Shown here in pieces: positions 1-6,922 of a stretch of DNA of 9,753 nucleotides (within the stretch, counting starts at the first letter, position 1; each line of letters opens with the position of its first letter). Position numbers and translations under genes: made by a program. The stretch is taken from positions 1 to 9,753 of the forward strand of contig JAHWKO010000084.1 in NCBI GenBank assembly GCA_019347855.1, given 5' to 3'. A model generated the notes under the pieces. The model did not search any database. It had not been told where the DNA came from and worked only from the letters and a program-made list of their open reading frames with translations. This DNA is from Actinomycetota bacterium. GTDB lineage: Bacteria; Actinomycetota; Nitriliruptoria; Nitriliruptorales; JAHWKO01.

Positions 1-1122
1 GAACAGCTCCGAAGCGCGATACGGCGCTGGGTCAGCGAGGAGCTGGCGCCCCACGCCGACGAGTGGGAGGCCGCCGGCTGGTTCCCCGACGACGTGTTCC
101 ACCGCGCGGGCAAGCTCGGGTTCCTGGGTCTCACGGTCCCCCAGGAGCACGGTGGGCAGGGCGGCGACTACTGGTCCACGGTCGTACTGGCCGAGGAGCT
201 CGCCGGCGCCGGCAACGGCGGGGTGCCGATGGCGATCGCGGTGCAGACCGACATGGCGACCCCGCCGATCCTCGAGTTCGGCACGGACCAGCAGAAGCGC
301 GACTACCTGGAACCTGCCGTCCGGGGCGAGCGGATCGCGTGCCTCGGGATCACCGAACCGGATGCCGGCAGCGACGTCGCCCGGATCCGCACCCGTGCCG
401 AGAAGGTGTCCGACGGGTGGATCATCAACGGCGCGAAGATGTTCATCACGAACGGGGTGCGGGCCGACTTCTGCACGATGGTGGTCCGGACCCACGGCGG
501 ACCCCAAGATGGGTACGACGGCATCTCGCTGTTCCTCGTGGACACGGATCTCGACGGCTTCGAGGTCACGCGGAAGCTCGACAAGGTCGGGATGCGCTGC
601 TCCGACACCGCGCAGCTGCGCCTCGAGGACGTCCACGTCCCCGAGGAGGCGCTGCTCGGCGTCGAGGGGCAGGGCTTCAAGCAGATCATGTGGGAACTGC
701 AGGGCGAGCGGCTGATCGCGGCGATCCAGGCGGTCGCCGGCGCCCAGCGCACCCTGGACCGTGCGATCGAGTACGGCGCCCAGCGGGAGGCCTTCGGACG
801 TCCGATCGCCTCGTTCCAGGTGCAGAAGCACCGCCTCGTCGACATGGCGACGAGGATCGAAGCGTGCAGGCGCCTCGTGTACGACTGCGCCGACAAGTGG
901 AACCGGGGCGTCTACGCCACGACCGAGATCGCGATGTGCAAGCTCGCGGCGGCCCGGCTGGGATCCTGGGTGGCGGACGAGGCGCTCCAGCTGTTCGGCG
1001 GGTACGGCTACTCGACCGAGTTCGCGATCGAGCGGTCCTGGCGTGACTCGCGGCTGAACCGCATCGGGGGCGGGTCCGACGAGGTCCAACGCGAGATCAT
1101 CTCCAAGCTGATGGGGCTGTAG
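1..1122 (+). CDS. Acyl-CoA dehydrogenase, 5' end cut by the window edge
   Basis: This FAD-dependent enzyme would introduce the alpha,beta double bond into an acyl-CoA thioester in fatty- or branched-acid oxidation, passing electrons to ETF. The frame is open from base 1. Aligning it with the next gene suggests about 20 N-terminal residues are missing. In fragment numbering, the visible motifs are ITEPDAGSD (117-125), the FAD-contact segment REAFGRP (262-268) and QLFGGYGY (330-337). The reaction base appears to be Glu236 in GERL, the isovaleryl/long-chain position. The medium-chain catalytic position (YEGT) reads GGGS, with Gly357 in place of Glu. The stop codon directly abuts the start of the next, paralogous gene, so the two are probably co-transcribed and translationally coupled. 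The substrate cannot be told from the sequence. Family membership is certain. Confidence 0.95.
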   Translation, partial: EQLRSAIRRWVSEELAPHADEWEAAGWFPDDVFHRAGKLGFLGLTVPQEHGGQGGDYWSTVVLAEELAGAGNGGVPMAIAVQTDMATPPILEFGTDQQKRDYLEPAVRGERIACLGITEPDAGSDVARIRTRAEKVSDGWIINGAKMFITNGVRADFCTMVVRTHGGPQDGYDGISLFLVDTDLDGFEVTRKLDKVGMRCSDTAQLRLEDVHVPEEALLGVEGQGFKQIMWELQGERLIAAIQAVAGAQRTLDRAIEYGAQREAFGRPIASFQVQKHRLVDMATRIEACRRLVYDCADKWNRGVYATTEIAMCKLAAARLGSWVADEALQLFGGYGYSTEFAIERSWRDSRLNRIGGGSDEVQREIISKLMGL

Positions 1123-2313
1123 ATGGCCACCGCGACCGCACACGACACGGAGACCCGCCTCCCGCTGTTCCGGGAGGAGCACGCGGCGTTCCGTGACGCC
1201 TGCCGCGCCTTCGTCGAGGCCGAGATCGTCCCCCACGTCGAGGACTGGGAGGCCGCCGAGGACTTCCCGCGTGAGCTCTTCCGTGAGGTGGGGGACACCG
1301 GGCTGTTCGGGATGAAGTTCGACGAGCGGTGGGGCGGATCCGGGCCGGACCACCTCGCGGAGGCCGTCTGGGTCCAGGAGCTCGCGCGGGCCGGCTCGGG
1401 TGGCGTGGCCGCCGACCTCGGCGCCCACTCCCAGCTGGCGCTGCTCTACGTCGACCGCTTCGGGACCGACGCGCAGAAGGAGCGCTACCTCTCGTCAGGC
1501 ATCGCCGGCGAGACGATCGGGGCGCTCGCGATCACCGAGCCCGATGCGGGCAGCGACGTCGCAGGGATCCGAACGAGCGCCGAGCGGACCGGGGACGGTT
1601 GGGTACTGAACGGACAGAAGGTCTTCATCACCAACGGCGCGTGGTGCGACTGGGTGGTCGTCGCTGCCAAGACGGACCCGGATGCGGGCCACGGTGGCCT
1701 CACGCTGTTCCTGGTGGACGCCGACTCCCCCGGGCTCGAGCGCCAGCGGATGGAGATGCTCGGGTGGCGCACCTCACACACCGGCGAGCTGAGGTTCGAC
1801 GGGCTGCACGTCCCCGAGGACGCCGTCCTGGGAGAGGTCGGGGGCGGCTTCTACGCCATCATGCGCAACTTCGTGTGGGAGCGCCTGACGATGGCGCTCG
1901 GAGCGGTCGCAGGCGCGAAGCGAACCCTGGAGGCCGCGATCGGCTACGCGCAGGACCGCGAGGCCTTCGGACGCCCGGTGGCTCGGTTCCAGGTGTGGCG
2001 CCACCGGTTCGCGGACCTCAACACCGAGATCGCCATGGGGCGTGCCATGACCGAGCACGCGCTGAGGCTGTACGTCGCCAACGACGCGGACGGCTCCGAC
2101 CCGGCGATCGTGCGTGCAGCGGCCCAGGCCAAACTGTCGACCCAACGCATGGCGTGGGAGGTCGCCGACGAGGCCGTCCAGGTCCACGGCGGCTACGGCT
2201 ACATGATGGAGTTCCCCGTCCAGCGGTGGTGGCGCGACTCCCGGATAGGCCCGATCGGGGGCGGGACGGACGAGATCATGAAGGAGATCGTCGCGAAGAC
2301 GATGGGGCTCTAG
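1123..2313 (+). CDS. Acyl-CoA dehydrogenase, second tandem copy
   Basis: This is a 396-residue, full-length acyl-CoA dehydrogenase, the usual size for the family. ATG follows the previous stop immediately (TAGATG), which fixes the start; the weak GATGGGG at the end of the upstream gene is the only Shine-Dalgarno-like sequence. Motifs are ITEPDAGSD (137-145), REAFGRP (279-285) and QVHGGYGY (353-360). Glu253 in WERL is the probable catalytic base. The C-terminal segment IGGGTDEIMKEI has Gly380 at the medium-chain Glu position and closely resembles the IYGGTNEIMKELI segment of mammalian long-chain acyl-CoA dehydrogenase. It is clearly paralogous to its upstream neighbour, and both proteins end in MGL. 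Both copies keep a catalytic Glu and the FAD-contact segments, so I infer two active homotetramers rather than the mycobacterial heteromer type with one inactive subunit. The substrate is unknown, with medium/long-chain or branched acyl-CoA most likely. Confidence 0.96.
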   Translation: MATATAHDTETRLPLFREEHAAFRDACRAFVEAEIVPHVEDWEAAEDFPRELFREVGDTGLFGMKFDERWGGSGPDHLAEAVWVQELARAGSGGVAADLGAHSQLALLYVDRFGTDAQKERYLSSGIAGETIGALAITEPDAGSDVAGIRTSAERTGDGWVLNGQKVFITNGAWCDWVVVAAKTDPDAGHGGLTLFLVDADSPGLERQRMEMLGWRTSHTGELRFDGLHVPEDAVLGEVGGGFYAIMRNFVWERLTMALGAVAGAKRTLEAAIGYAQDREAFGRPVARFQVWRHRFADLNTEIAMGRAMTEHALRLYVANDADGSDPAIVRAAAQAKLSTQRMAWEVADEAVQVHGGYGYMMEFPVQRWWRDSRIGPIGGGTDEIMKEIVAKTMGL

Positions 2314-2317
2314 CCCG

Positions 2318-2974
2318 ATGTGTGGACGTTTCACGGTCTTCTCTGCGCCCGGGGATCTCGCCCGGCTGTTCGACGTCGACGAGGTCGCGACGGACCCTTT
2401 GCCCGAGCGGTACAACGTGGCGCCGACCCTCGAGGTGTACGCCGTGATCGAGCACGGTGGGAGCCGACGCCTCGGGACGCTGCGGTGGGGGTTGGTCCCC
2501 CACTGGTCCCGCACCGGGAAGAGCGGCCCCATCAACGCCCGGGCCGAGACGATCGACGAGAAGCCGAGCTTCCGGGACGCCTTCGCCCGCCGACGGTGCG
2601 TGATCCCCGCTGACGGCTTCTACGAGTGGCGGACCGATCCGGCCACGGGCGTCAAGACGCCCTACTACATACACCGCCGTGACGGCCGACCGATGGCGTT
2701 CGCGGGCCTCTGGGAGTCGTGGCGGTCGATCGACGACGAGGACACGTTGTACACGTGCGCGATCGTCACCACCGCCGCGGACGGGTTCCTCGCCGATCTG
2801 CACCCCCGCATGCCGGTCGTGCTAGGCGGGGACGAGGTCGCCGAGTGGCTGGACGAGGAACGGGAGGACACCGACGGCTCGGACACCTGCTCGAACCTCA
2901 CGGCGCGGACGCACTGGACGCACACGCGGTCTCCACGGACGTCAACGACGTCCGTAACGACGACCCGCGGTTGA
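2318..2974 (+). CDS. SRAP (YedK/HMCES-type) abasic-site protein with frameshifted C-terminus
   Basis: SRAP proteins bind abasic sites in single-stranded DNA and form a thiazolidine crosslink through Cys2, shielding the lesion during replication. The catalytic set is present: MCGRF at the start (Cys2 exposed after Met removal), Asn73 in INARAET, Glu103 in DGFYEW and His162 in LHPRMPV. Other family blocks are RYNVAPT (31-37), RWGLVPHW (56-63) and FAGLWE (128-133). ATG lies 4 nt after the dehydrogenase stop, so it is probably the last gene of that operon. After about residue 186 this frame yields an unrelated Ser/Thr/Arg-rich tail ending at 2974. The conserved family C-terminus, VSTDVNDVRND, lies in the next frame and ends at 2994. 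Restoring one base near 2855-2880 gives 225 residues, the normal family length. The gene is therefore either slightly damaged or mis-sequenced. The family call is firm; the state of the C-terminus is uncertain. Confidence 0.9.
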   Translation: MCGRFTVFSAPGDLARLFDVDEVATDPLPERYNVAPTLEVYAVIEHGGSRRLGTLRWGLVPHWSRTGKSGPINARAETIDEKPSFRDAFARRRCVIPADGFYEWRTDPATGVKTPYYIHRRDGRPMAFAGLWESWRSIDDEDTLYTCAIVTTAADGFLADLHPRMPVVLGGDEVAEWLDEEREDTDGSDTCSNLTARTHWTHTRSPRTSTTSVTTTRG

Positions 2975-2994
2975 TCAGGCAGCGATCCGACTGA
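2878..2994 (+). other. Out-of-frame C-terminal segment of the SRAP gene
   Basis: Read in the frame starting at 2878 (one base behind the main SRAP frame), this stretch encodes LGHLLEPHGADALDAHAV followed by [15 protein letters not shown]. That matches the conserved SRAP C-terminus (VST..VN..RND), including its spacing from WLD at residues 177-179 of the main frame. It stops at TGA 2992-2994. The crossover must fall between about 2855 and 2880; one lost G in GACGGCTCGG is the simplest explanation. It is the tail of the same gene and has no start of its own. Confidence 0.8.
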
Positions 2995-4342
2995 GGCCGC
3001 CTACAACCCGCTCGGCGGCGTCGCGGGCGTCCTGCACGCAGGCCGTGATGCCCACGCCCCCGTAGGCGGCGCCGGCGACCGCGATCCGCGGGTGGTCCGC
3101 GAGCGCACGATGCAGCCGATCGAGCCGATCGAGGTGCGCAGGTTCGTACTGCGGGATCGCCCGGTCCCAGCGCGTGACCCCGACGGCGGTCGGCTGCTCG
3201 TCGACGCCGAGGATGTCGTCGAGGTCGTCGAGCACCGACGCGGTCAGGCGCTCATCGTCCCACCCGACGGGGTCCTCGGCGCCTCGCCGCCCGACGGAGG
3301 AACGGATCACGATGCGCCTATCCGGAGCCACGTGGGGCCACTTGTTCGACACGTACGACAGGGCCTTGACGACCTCGGCTTCGCCCTCCGGGACCAGCAT
3401 CCCGCTCCCCCGGAGCGCGACGGACCCTGCGGTATGGACCGTGATCACGTTGGCGACGGACACGTACGTGATCTCGCGGAGGGCGTCGGACGCGGCCGGG
3501 ACCAGCTCCCGGAGCAACGCCCCGGCCACGTAGGCAGGCACGGCGACGATGACGAGGTCGGCGGGGTACGTCTCGTCACCTCCGGCACGGAGCGCGAACC
3601 GGTCCCCCTCCCGCTCGATCAGCTGGATCCGGACCGGCATCGCGACGTCCACGTGCTCGGCCAGCCGGTCGACCAGGGTCGTGAAACCGCCCCGCAACGC
3701 ACGGAAGATCGATCCACCTGATCCCCGTTCCCCGGTGCGTCGCAGGCCTCGCGCCAGGCTGCGGTGCTCACGGGCCGCCTCCGCGAGCCTGGGCGTCGCG
3801 GCCGCCGCCCCGAGCCGAGCGGGGTCCCCGGCGTACACGCCCGCGAGCATCGGCTCGACGAGCCGCTCCAGGACCTCCCGGCCGAACCGGTGCTCGATCA
3901 GCTCGGCGACGGACTCGTGATCGACGTCGACCTCGCGCGGGAGCAGCACGTCGAGCGTCGCCCGTAGCGCTCCGCCCGTGGACACGACCGGTGAGCGGAA
4001 CAGGGGGCCGAACCGGCTCGGGGCGCCGAGGATGAGCCCCGAAGGCAGCGGATGGGCGCGCCCGTCCATCCGGACCTCGACGCCCTGGACCGCGGGCTCG
4101 ACCAGGTCGCCGTCGAGGCCGAGCTCGGCGCAGAGGTCCACGGCGTCGGGGTCCCGCACGAGGAAGGCGTCCGCCCCGGTCTCGAGCCACAGCCCATCGA
4201 CCTCCGCGGTGCGGAGCTTCCCGCCGAGCCGGGTTGACGCCTCGTACAGCGTGACCTCGAGATCGGGCTCGGAACGTCGGAGCTGGTACGCAGCGACCAG
4301 TCCGGTGATCCCTCCACCGATGACGGCAGCACGTGGGCTCAT
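2975..4342 (-). CDS. hemY: Coproporphyrinogen III / protoporphyrinogen oxidase (HemY/CgoX type)
   Basis: This FAD-dependent oxidase acts late in haem synthesis. In monoderm bacteria it normally oxidises coproporphyrinogen III to coproporphyrin III (also called hemG or cgoX). The 455-residue length is normal. The N-terminal Rossmann loop is VIGGGITGL (7-15), with an acidic ribose-binding residue at Glu34 (LYEAS), followed by RLGGKLRT and ETGADAF. The family block near the C-terminus is [13 protein letters not shown]. The final FAD-contact segment is [19 protein letters not shown]. No signal peptide is visible, which fits the soluble or peripheral actinobacterial enzyme. Its ATG overlaps the hemE stop as ATGA (4339-4342), indicating translational coupling. 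Its end converges on the SRAP gene and would overlap the repaired SRAP reading frame by 20 bp. Neither coproheme decarboxylase nor ferrochelatase lies in the window, so the choice of pathway branch is inferred from phylum. Confidence 0.95.
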   Translation of the reverse strand: MSPRAAVIGGGITGLVAAYQLRRSEPDLEVTLYEASTRLGGKLRTAEVDGLWLETGADAFLVRDPDAVDLCAELGLDGDLVEPAVQGVEVRMDGRAHPLPSGLILGAPSRFGPLFRSPVVSTGGALRATLDVLLPREVDVDHESVAELIEHRFGREVLERLVEPMLAGVYAGDPARLGAAAATPRLAEAAREHRSLARGLRRTGERGSGGSIFRALRGGFTTLVDRLAEHVDVAMPVRIQLIEREGDRFALRAGGDETYPADLVIVAVPAYVAGALLRELVPAASDALREITYVSVANVITVHTAGSVALRGSGMLVPEGEAEVVKALSYVSNKWPHVAPDRRIVIRSSVGRRGAEDPVGWDDERLTASVLDDLDDILGVDEQPTAVGVTRWDRAIPQYEPAHLDRLDRLHRALADHPRIAVAGAAYGGVGITACVQDARDAAERVVGGLSRIAA

Positions 4343-5382
4343 GACGATGCCTGCACGACCGTGCCCCCGTCGTGCACCAGGTCGACGAGACGGGCCAGCA
4401 CGCCCGGATCGGTCCCCGGCAGGACCCCGTGCCCGAGGTTGAAGACGTACCCGGGATGCCCACCGGAGCGGTGCAGCACCTCACGCGCCCGTTCCTCGAC
4501 CAGCTCCCACGGCCCGAGGCACACGGTCGGGTCGAGGTTGCCCTGGAGGGCGATCTCCGTCCGCCCGATGCGTCCGCGGGCGACGTCGAGCGGCACGTGC
4601 CAGTCGACACCGACGACGTCGGCGCCGGCCCCGGCCATGAGGTCGAGGAACTCGCCCGTGTGCACCCCGAAGTGGATGCGCGGGACGTCCAGGTCATCGA
4701 GCGCGGTGAGGATCCGCCGGCTCGCGGGCAGCACGTGCTCCCGGTAGTCCCGCGCGGACAGCGCCCCGGCCCACGAGTCGAACAGCTGTACGGCTGCCGC
4801 TCCGGCCTCGATCTGCGCACGCAGCGTCGCCGTGACGATGTCCGCGATCCGGTCGATCAGGTCACGCCATAAGGCCGGCTCGTTGTACATCAGCGCCTTG
4901 GTCCGGGCGTGGTTCTTGGAGGGACGGCCCTCGACCAGGTAGCTCGCGAGCGTGAACGGGGCGCCGGCGAAGCCGATCAGCGGGATGTCGAGCTCCGAGA
5001 CGAGCATCCGCACGGTCTGCAGGACGTGCGCCAGGTCCTCGTCGGGTTCGATCGGGCGCAGCCGGTCGAGGTCGGAAGCGGTCCGGAACGGCTGGTCGAC
5101 GACTGGTCCCACCCCACTGCGGATCTCGACGTCCACCCCGACGGCCTCGATCGGGGTGACGATGTCCGAGAACAGGATCGCAGCATCGACGTCGTAGCGG
5201 CGGACCGGCTGCAGCGTCACCTCGGCCGCGAGCTCCGGCGTGTGGATCACGTCGAACATCGAGTGGCGTTCGCGCAGCTCGCGGTACTCGGGGAGCGAAC
5301 GGCCGGCCTGCCGCATGAACCAGACGGGGACCCGCTCGTGCGGTTCGCCCCGGCAGGCGGCGAGGAAGGCGTGGTCGGCCAC
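4339..5382 (-). CDS. hemE: Uroporphyrinogen decarboxylase
   Basis: HemE removes the four acetate carboxyls of uroporphyrinogen III to give coproporphyrinogen III in the cytoplasm, the step just before the HemY-type oxidase encoded next. I chose the GTG at 5382-5380 because GAGGT lies 5 nt upstream and the protein then begins right at family homology ([13 protein letters not shown]), giving 347 residues, the usual size. The same frame stays open far upstream, but that part is low-complexity and lies opposite the aldehyde dehydrogenase. Signature one is [10 protein letters not shown] (19-28) and signature two is [12 protein letters not shown] (137-148). Asp73 in LFSDI matches the substrate-binding aspartate (Asp86 in human), and the FNLGHG loop has its His at about 318. 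Ser29 replaces the usual Tyr in RQAGRYLPEY, as in Mycobacterium tuberculosis HemE. It overlaps hemY by 4 nt. Confidence 0.97.
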   Translation of the reverse strand: MADHAFLAACRGEPHERVPVWFMRQAGRSLPEYRELRERHSMFDVIHTPELAAEVTLQPVRRYDVDAAILFSDIVTPIEAVGVDVEIRSGVGPVVDQPFRTASDLDRLRPIEPDEDLAHVLQTVRMLVSELDIPLIGFAGAPFTLASYLVEGRPSKNHARTKALMYNEPALWRDLIDRIADIVTATLRAQIEAGAAAVQLFDSWAGALSARDYREHVLPASRRILTALDDLDVPRIHFGVHTGEFLDLMAGAGADVVGVDWHVPLDVARGRIGRTEIALQGNLDPTVCLGPWELVEERAREVLHRSGGHPGYVFNLGHGVLPGTDPGVLARLVDLVHDGGTVVQASS

Positions 5383-5387
5383 GTGGG

Positions 5388-5392
5388 ACCTC
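5388..5392 (-). promoter_or_regulatory. Ribosome binding site deciding the hemE start
   Basis: On the - strand GAGGT sits 5 nt before the GTG at 5382. It supports that codon over the many upstream in-frame positions and over the lack of any nearby ATG. Confidence 0.7.
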
Positions 5393-5437
5393 GGGGGGTG
5401 GGGGGAAGCTCGTGCGCACACGGTGCCGTAGCTAGGT

Positions 5438-5471
5438 GTCCGACAGCAACCTGGCTGTCGTCCGTTCGGAC
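5438..5471. promoter_or_regulatory. Two adjacent dyads between divergent hemE and aldehyde dehydrogenase
   Basis: The 147-bp divergent region (5383-5529) holds a perfect 7-bp inverted repeat, CGACAGC-AACCTG-GCTGTCG (5441-5460). It is followed at once by a second one, GTCCG-TT-CGGAC (5460-5471). A further GTCCG at 5438-5442 overlaps the left arm of the first dyad. An 8-bp palindrome AGCATGCT lies at 5489-5496. Position and symmetry suit operator sites for a dimeric regulator acting on one or both genes, or an RNA hairpin in a leader. I could not identify convincing -35/-10 boxes on either strand. No regulator gene lies in the window to match the site to. Confidence 0.4.
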
Positions 5472-5518
5472 CCGGAGAAGGCCCTTGGAGCATGCTTGCA
5501 TCGAGCGTGACGCGGGAC

Positions 5519-5523
5519 GGAGG
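5519..5523 (+). promoter_or_regulatory. Ribosome binding site of the aldehyde dehydrogenase
   Basis: GGAGG lies 6 nt before ATG 5530. This strong site fixes the start well downstream of the long in-frame opening that runs back antisense through hemE. Confidence 0.85.
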
Positions 5524-5529
5524 ATCGAC

Positions 5530-6894
5530 ATGGTCACCACCATCAACCCGGCCACCGGCGAGGAGCTGGAGACCTACGACGCCCACCACAGCGACCAGGT
5601 CACCTGGATGCTGGCGCGGGCGTGGACGACCTGGCAGGACGACTGGCGTCACGCGTCGGTGGACGAACGCATCGGCGTGCTCGGCAAGGCCGCGGACGTG
5701 TTCGAGTCCCGGCGCGAGGAGCTCGCCGAGCTGTCCACACGTGAGATGGGCAAGCCGATCACCGAGGCTCGGTCCGAGATCGACAAGTGCGCCTGGCTGT
5801 GCCGGCACTACGAGGAGAACGCCGAGCGGTACCTCGCCCGGGAGGACGTCGACACCGACGCCAGGTCGTCGTACGTGCGCTACGACCCGCTCGGTCCGAT
5901 CCTCGCGGTCATGCCTTGGAACTACCCGTACTGGCAGGTGTTCCGGTTCGCGGTCCCCAACATCGCGGCGGGGAACACCGCGCTGCTGTCCCACTCCAAC
6001 AACACCACGGGGGTCGGACTGAAGTGCCAGGAGATCCTGCAGGAGGCCGGGCTGCCCGAGGGTGGCTTCCAGACGTTGATCGTCGACCACGCCACGCTGG
6101 CCGACGTCATCGCGGACCAGCGGGTCCGTGGGGTGACCCTCACCGGCAGCGACGCCGCGGGACGAGCGGTCGCCTCAACGGCTGGGCAGCACCTGAAGAA
6201 GACCGTCCTGGAGCTGGGCGGATCCGACGCCTGCATCGTGCTGGATGACGCCGACCTCGACCGTGCCGCGCAGGTAGCTGCCGACAGTCGGCTGCTGAAC
6301 TCCGGCCAGAGCTGTATCGCCGCGAAGCGGTTCATCGTGATGGAGGACGTGTACGAGCCCTTCCTCGAGCGGTTCACGGCCGAGTTCGAGTCCCGGACCG
6401 TCGGCGATCCGATGGACGAGGGCACCGACATCGGCCCGATGGCACGGGACGACCTGCGCCTGAGCCTCCACCGGCAGGTCCAAGCGACGCTCAACCAGGG
6501 CGGACAGGTCGTGACCGGCGGTGAGCCGCTGGACCGCGAGGGCTTCTTCTACGCCCCGACGGTCCTGCGTGACGTCCACCCCGAGTCGACGGCGGCGTCC
6601 GACGAGACCTTCGGCCCGGTCGCGGCCGTCATGCCGGCCCAGAGCGAGGAGGTCGCGCTCGCGCTGGCGAACTCCTCGCGCTTCGGCCTGGGCGCCGCGG
6701 TGTGGACCGAGGACCGTGAACGCGGTGAGCGGCTCGCGGGCCGACTGGAGGCCGGGTCCGTCTTCATCAACGAACTGGTCAAGTCCGACCCACGGATGCC
6801 GTTCGGGGGCGTGAAGGACTCGGGCTACGGCCGGGAGCTGTCCTCGCCCGGCGCACGCGAGTTCACGAACGTCAAGACGGTCTGGGTCGAGTGA
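5530..6894 (+). CDS. Aldehyde dehydrogenase, GabD1-like (probable succinate-semialdehyde dehydrogenase)
   Basis: This NAD(P)-dependent enzyme would oxidise an aldehyde to a carboxylate. At 454 residues and in overall sequence it most resembles M. tuberculosis GabD1 (about 457 residues), which makes succinate from succinate semialdehyde. It opens with the shared INPATGE segment. Catalytic residues are Asn131 in PWNYPYW, Glu228 in LELGGSD and Cys262 in GQSCIAAKR. The nucleotide-fold loop is LTGSDAAGR (204-212); DETFGPV (358-364) and PFGGVK (424-429) complete the family blocks. The oddity is Ser154 in ALLSHSNN: the family usually has Lys here (Lys192 in human ALDH2, LLKHASN in GabD1), where it contacts the cofactor ribose or 2'-phosphate. 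Cofactor preference or affinity may therefore be altered. It stands alone, divergent from hemE and convergent with the amidase. Family membership is certain; the substrate is a reasoned guess. Confidence 0.92.
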   Translation: MVTTINPATGEELETYDAHHSDQVTWMLARAWTTWQDDWRHASVDERIGVLGKAADVFESRREELAELSTREMGKPITEARSEIDKCAWLCRHYEENAERYLAREDVDTDARSSYVRYDPLGPILAVMPWNYPYWQVFRFAVPNIAAGNTALLSHSNNTTGVGLKCQEILQEAGLPEGGFQTLIVDHATLADVIADQRVRGVTLTGSDAAGRAVASTAGQHLKKTVLELGGSDACIVLDDADLDRAAQVAADSRLLNSGQSCIAAKRFIVMEDVYEPFLERFTAEFESRTVGDPMDEGTDIGPMARDDLRLSLHRQVQATLNQGGQVVTGGEPLDREGFFYAPTVLRDVHPESTAASDETFGPVAAVMPAQSEEVALALANSSRFGLGAAVWTEDRERGERLAGRLEAGSVFINELVKSDPRMPFGGVKDSGYGRELSSPGAREFTNVKTVWVE

Positions 6895-6898
6895 CGGA

Positions 6899-6920
6899 GG
6901 TCCCGGCGGCCGCGGGGGTC
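6899..6920. terminator. GC-rich dyad between convergent genes, possible weak bidirectional terminator
   Basis: The 28-bp gap between the convergent aldehyde dehydrogenase and amidase genes contains CCC-G-GCGGCCGC-G-GGG centred between 6909 and 6910. The core GCGGCCGC (6906-6913) is a perfect palindrome, flanked by one mismatch and three more C-G pairs. There is no T-tract on either strand and the possible loop is small, so the call rests mainly on its position. Confidence 0.25.
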
Positions 6921-6922
6921 GA

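Noticed and set aside
2978..4300. Several plus-strand frames of 100-200 codons opposite hemY
   Set aside because: These are Arg/Pro/Ser-rich shadows typical of high-GC DNA, antisense to a complete and recognisable gene.
4909..5529. Upstream extension of the aldehyde dehydrogenase frame through hemE
   Set aside because: It is antisense to a clear hemE gene. A strong GGAGG site and family homology both put the start at 5530.
5383..6090. Long upstream extension of the hemE frame that would give a 583-residue protein
   Set aside because: The extension is low-complexity and antisense to the aldehyde dehydrogenase, and hemE homology begins at the GTG at 5382, which has its own ribosome binding site.
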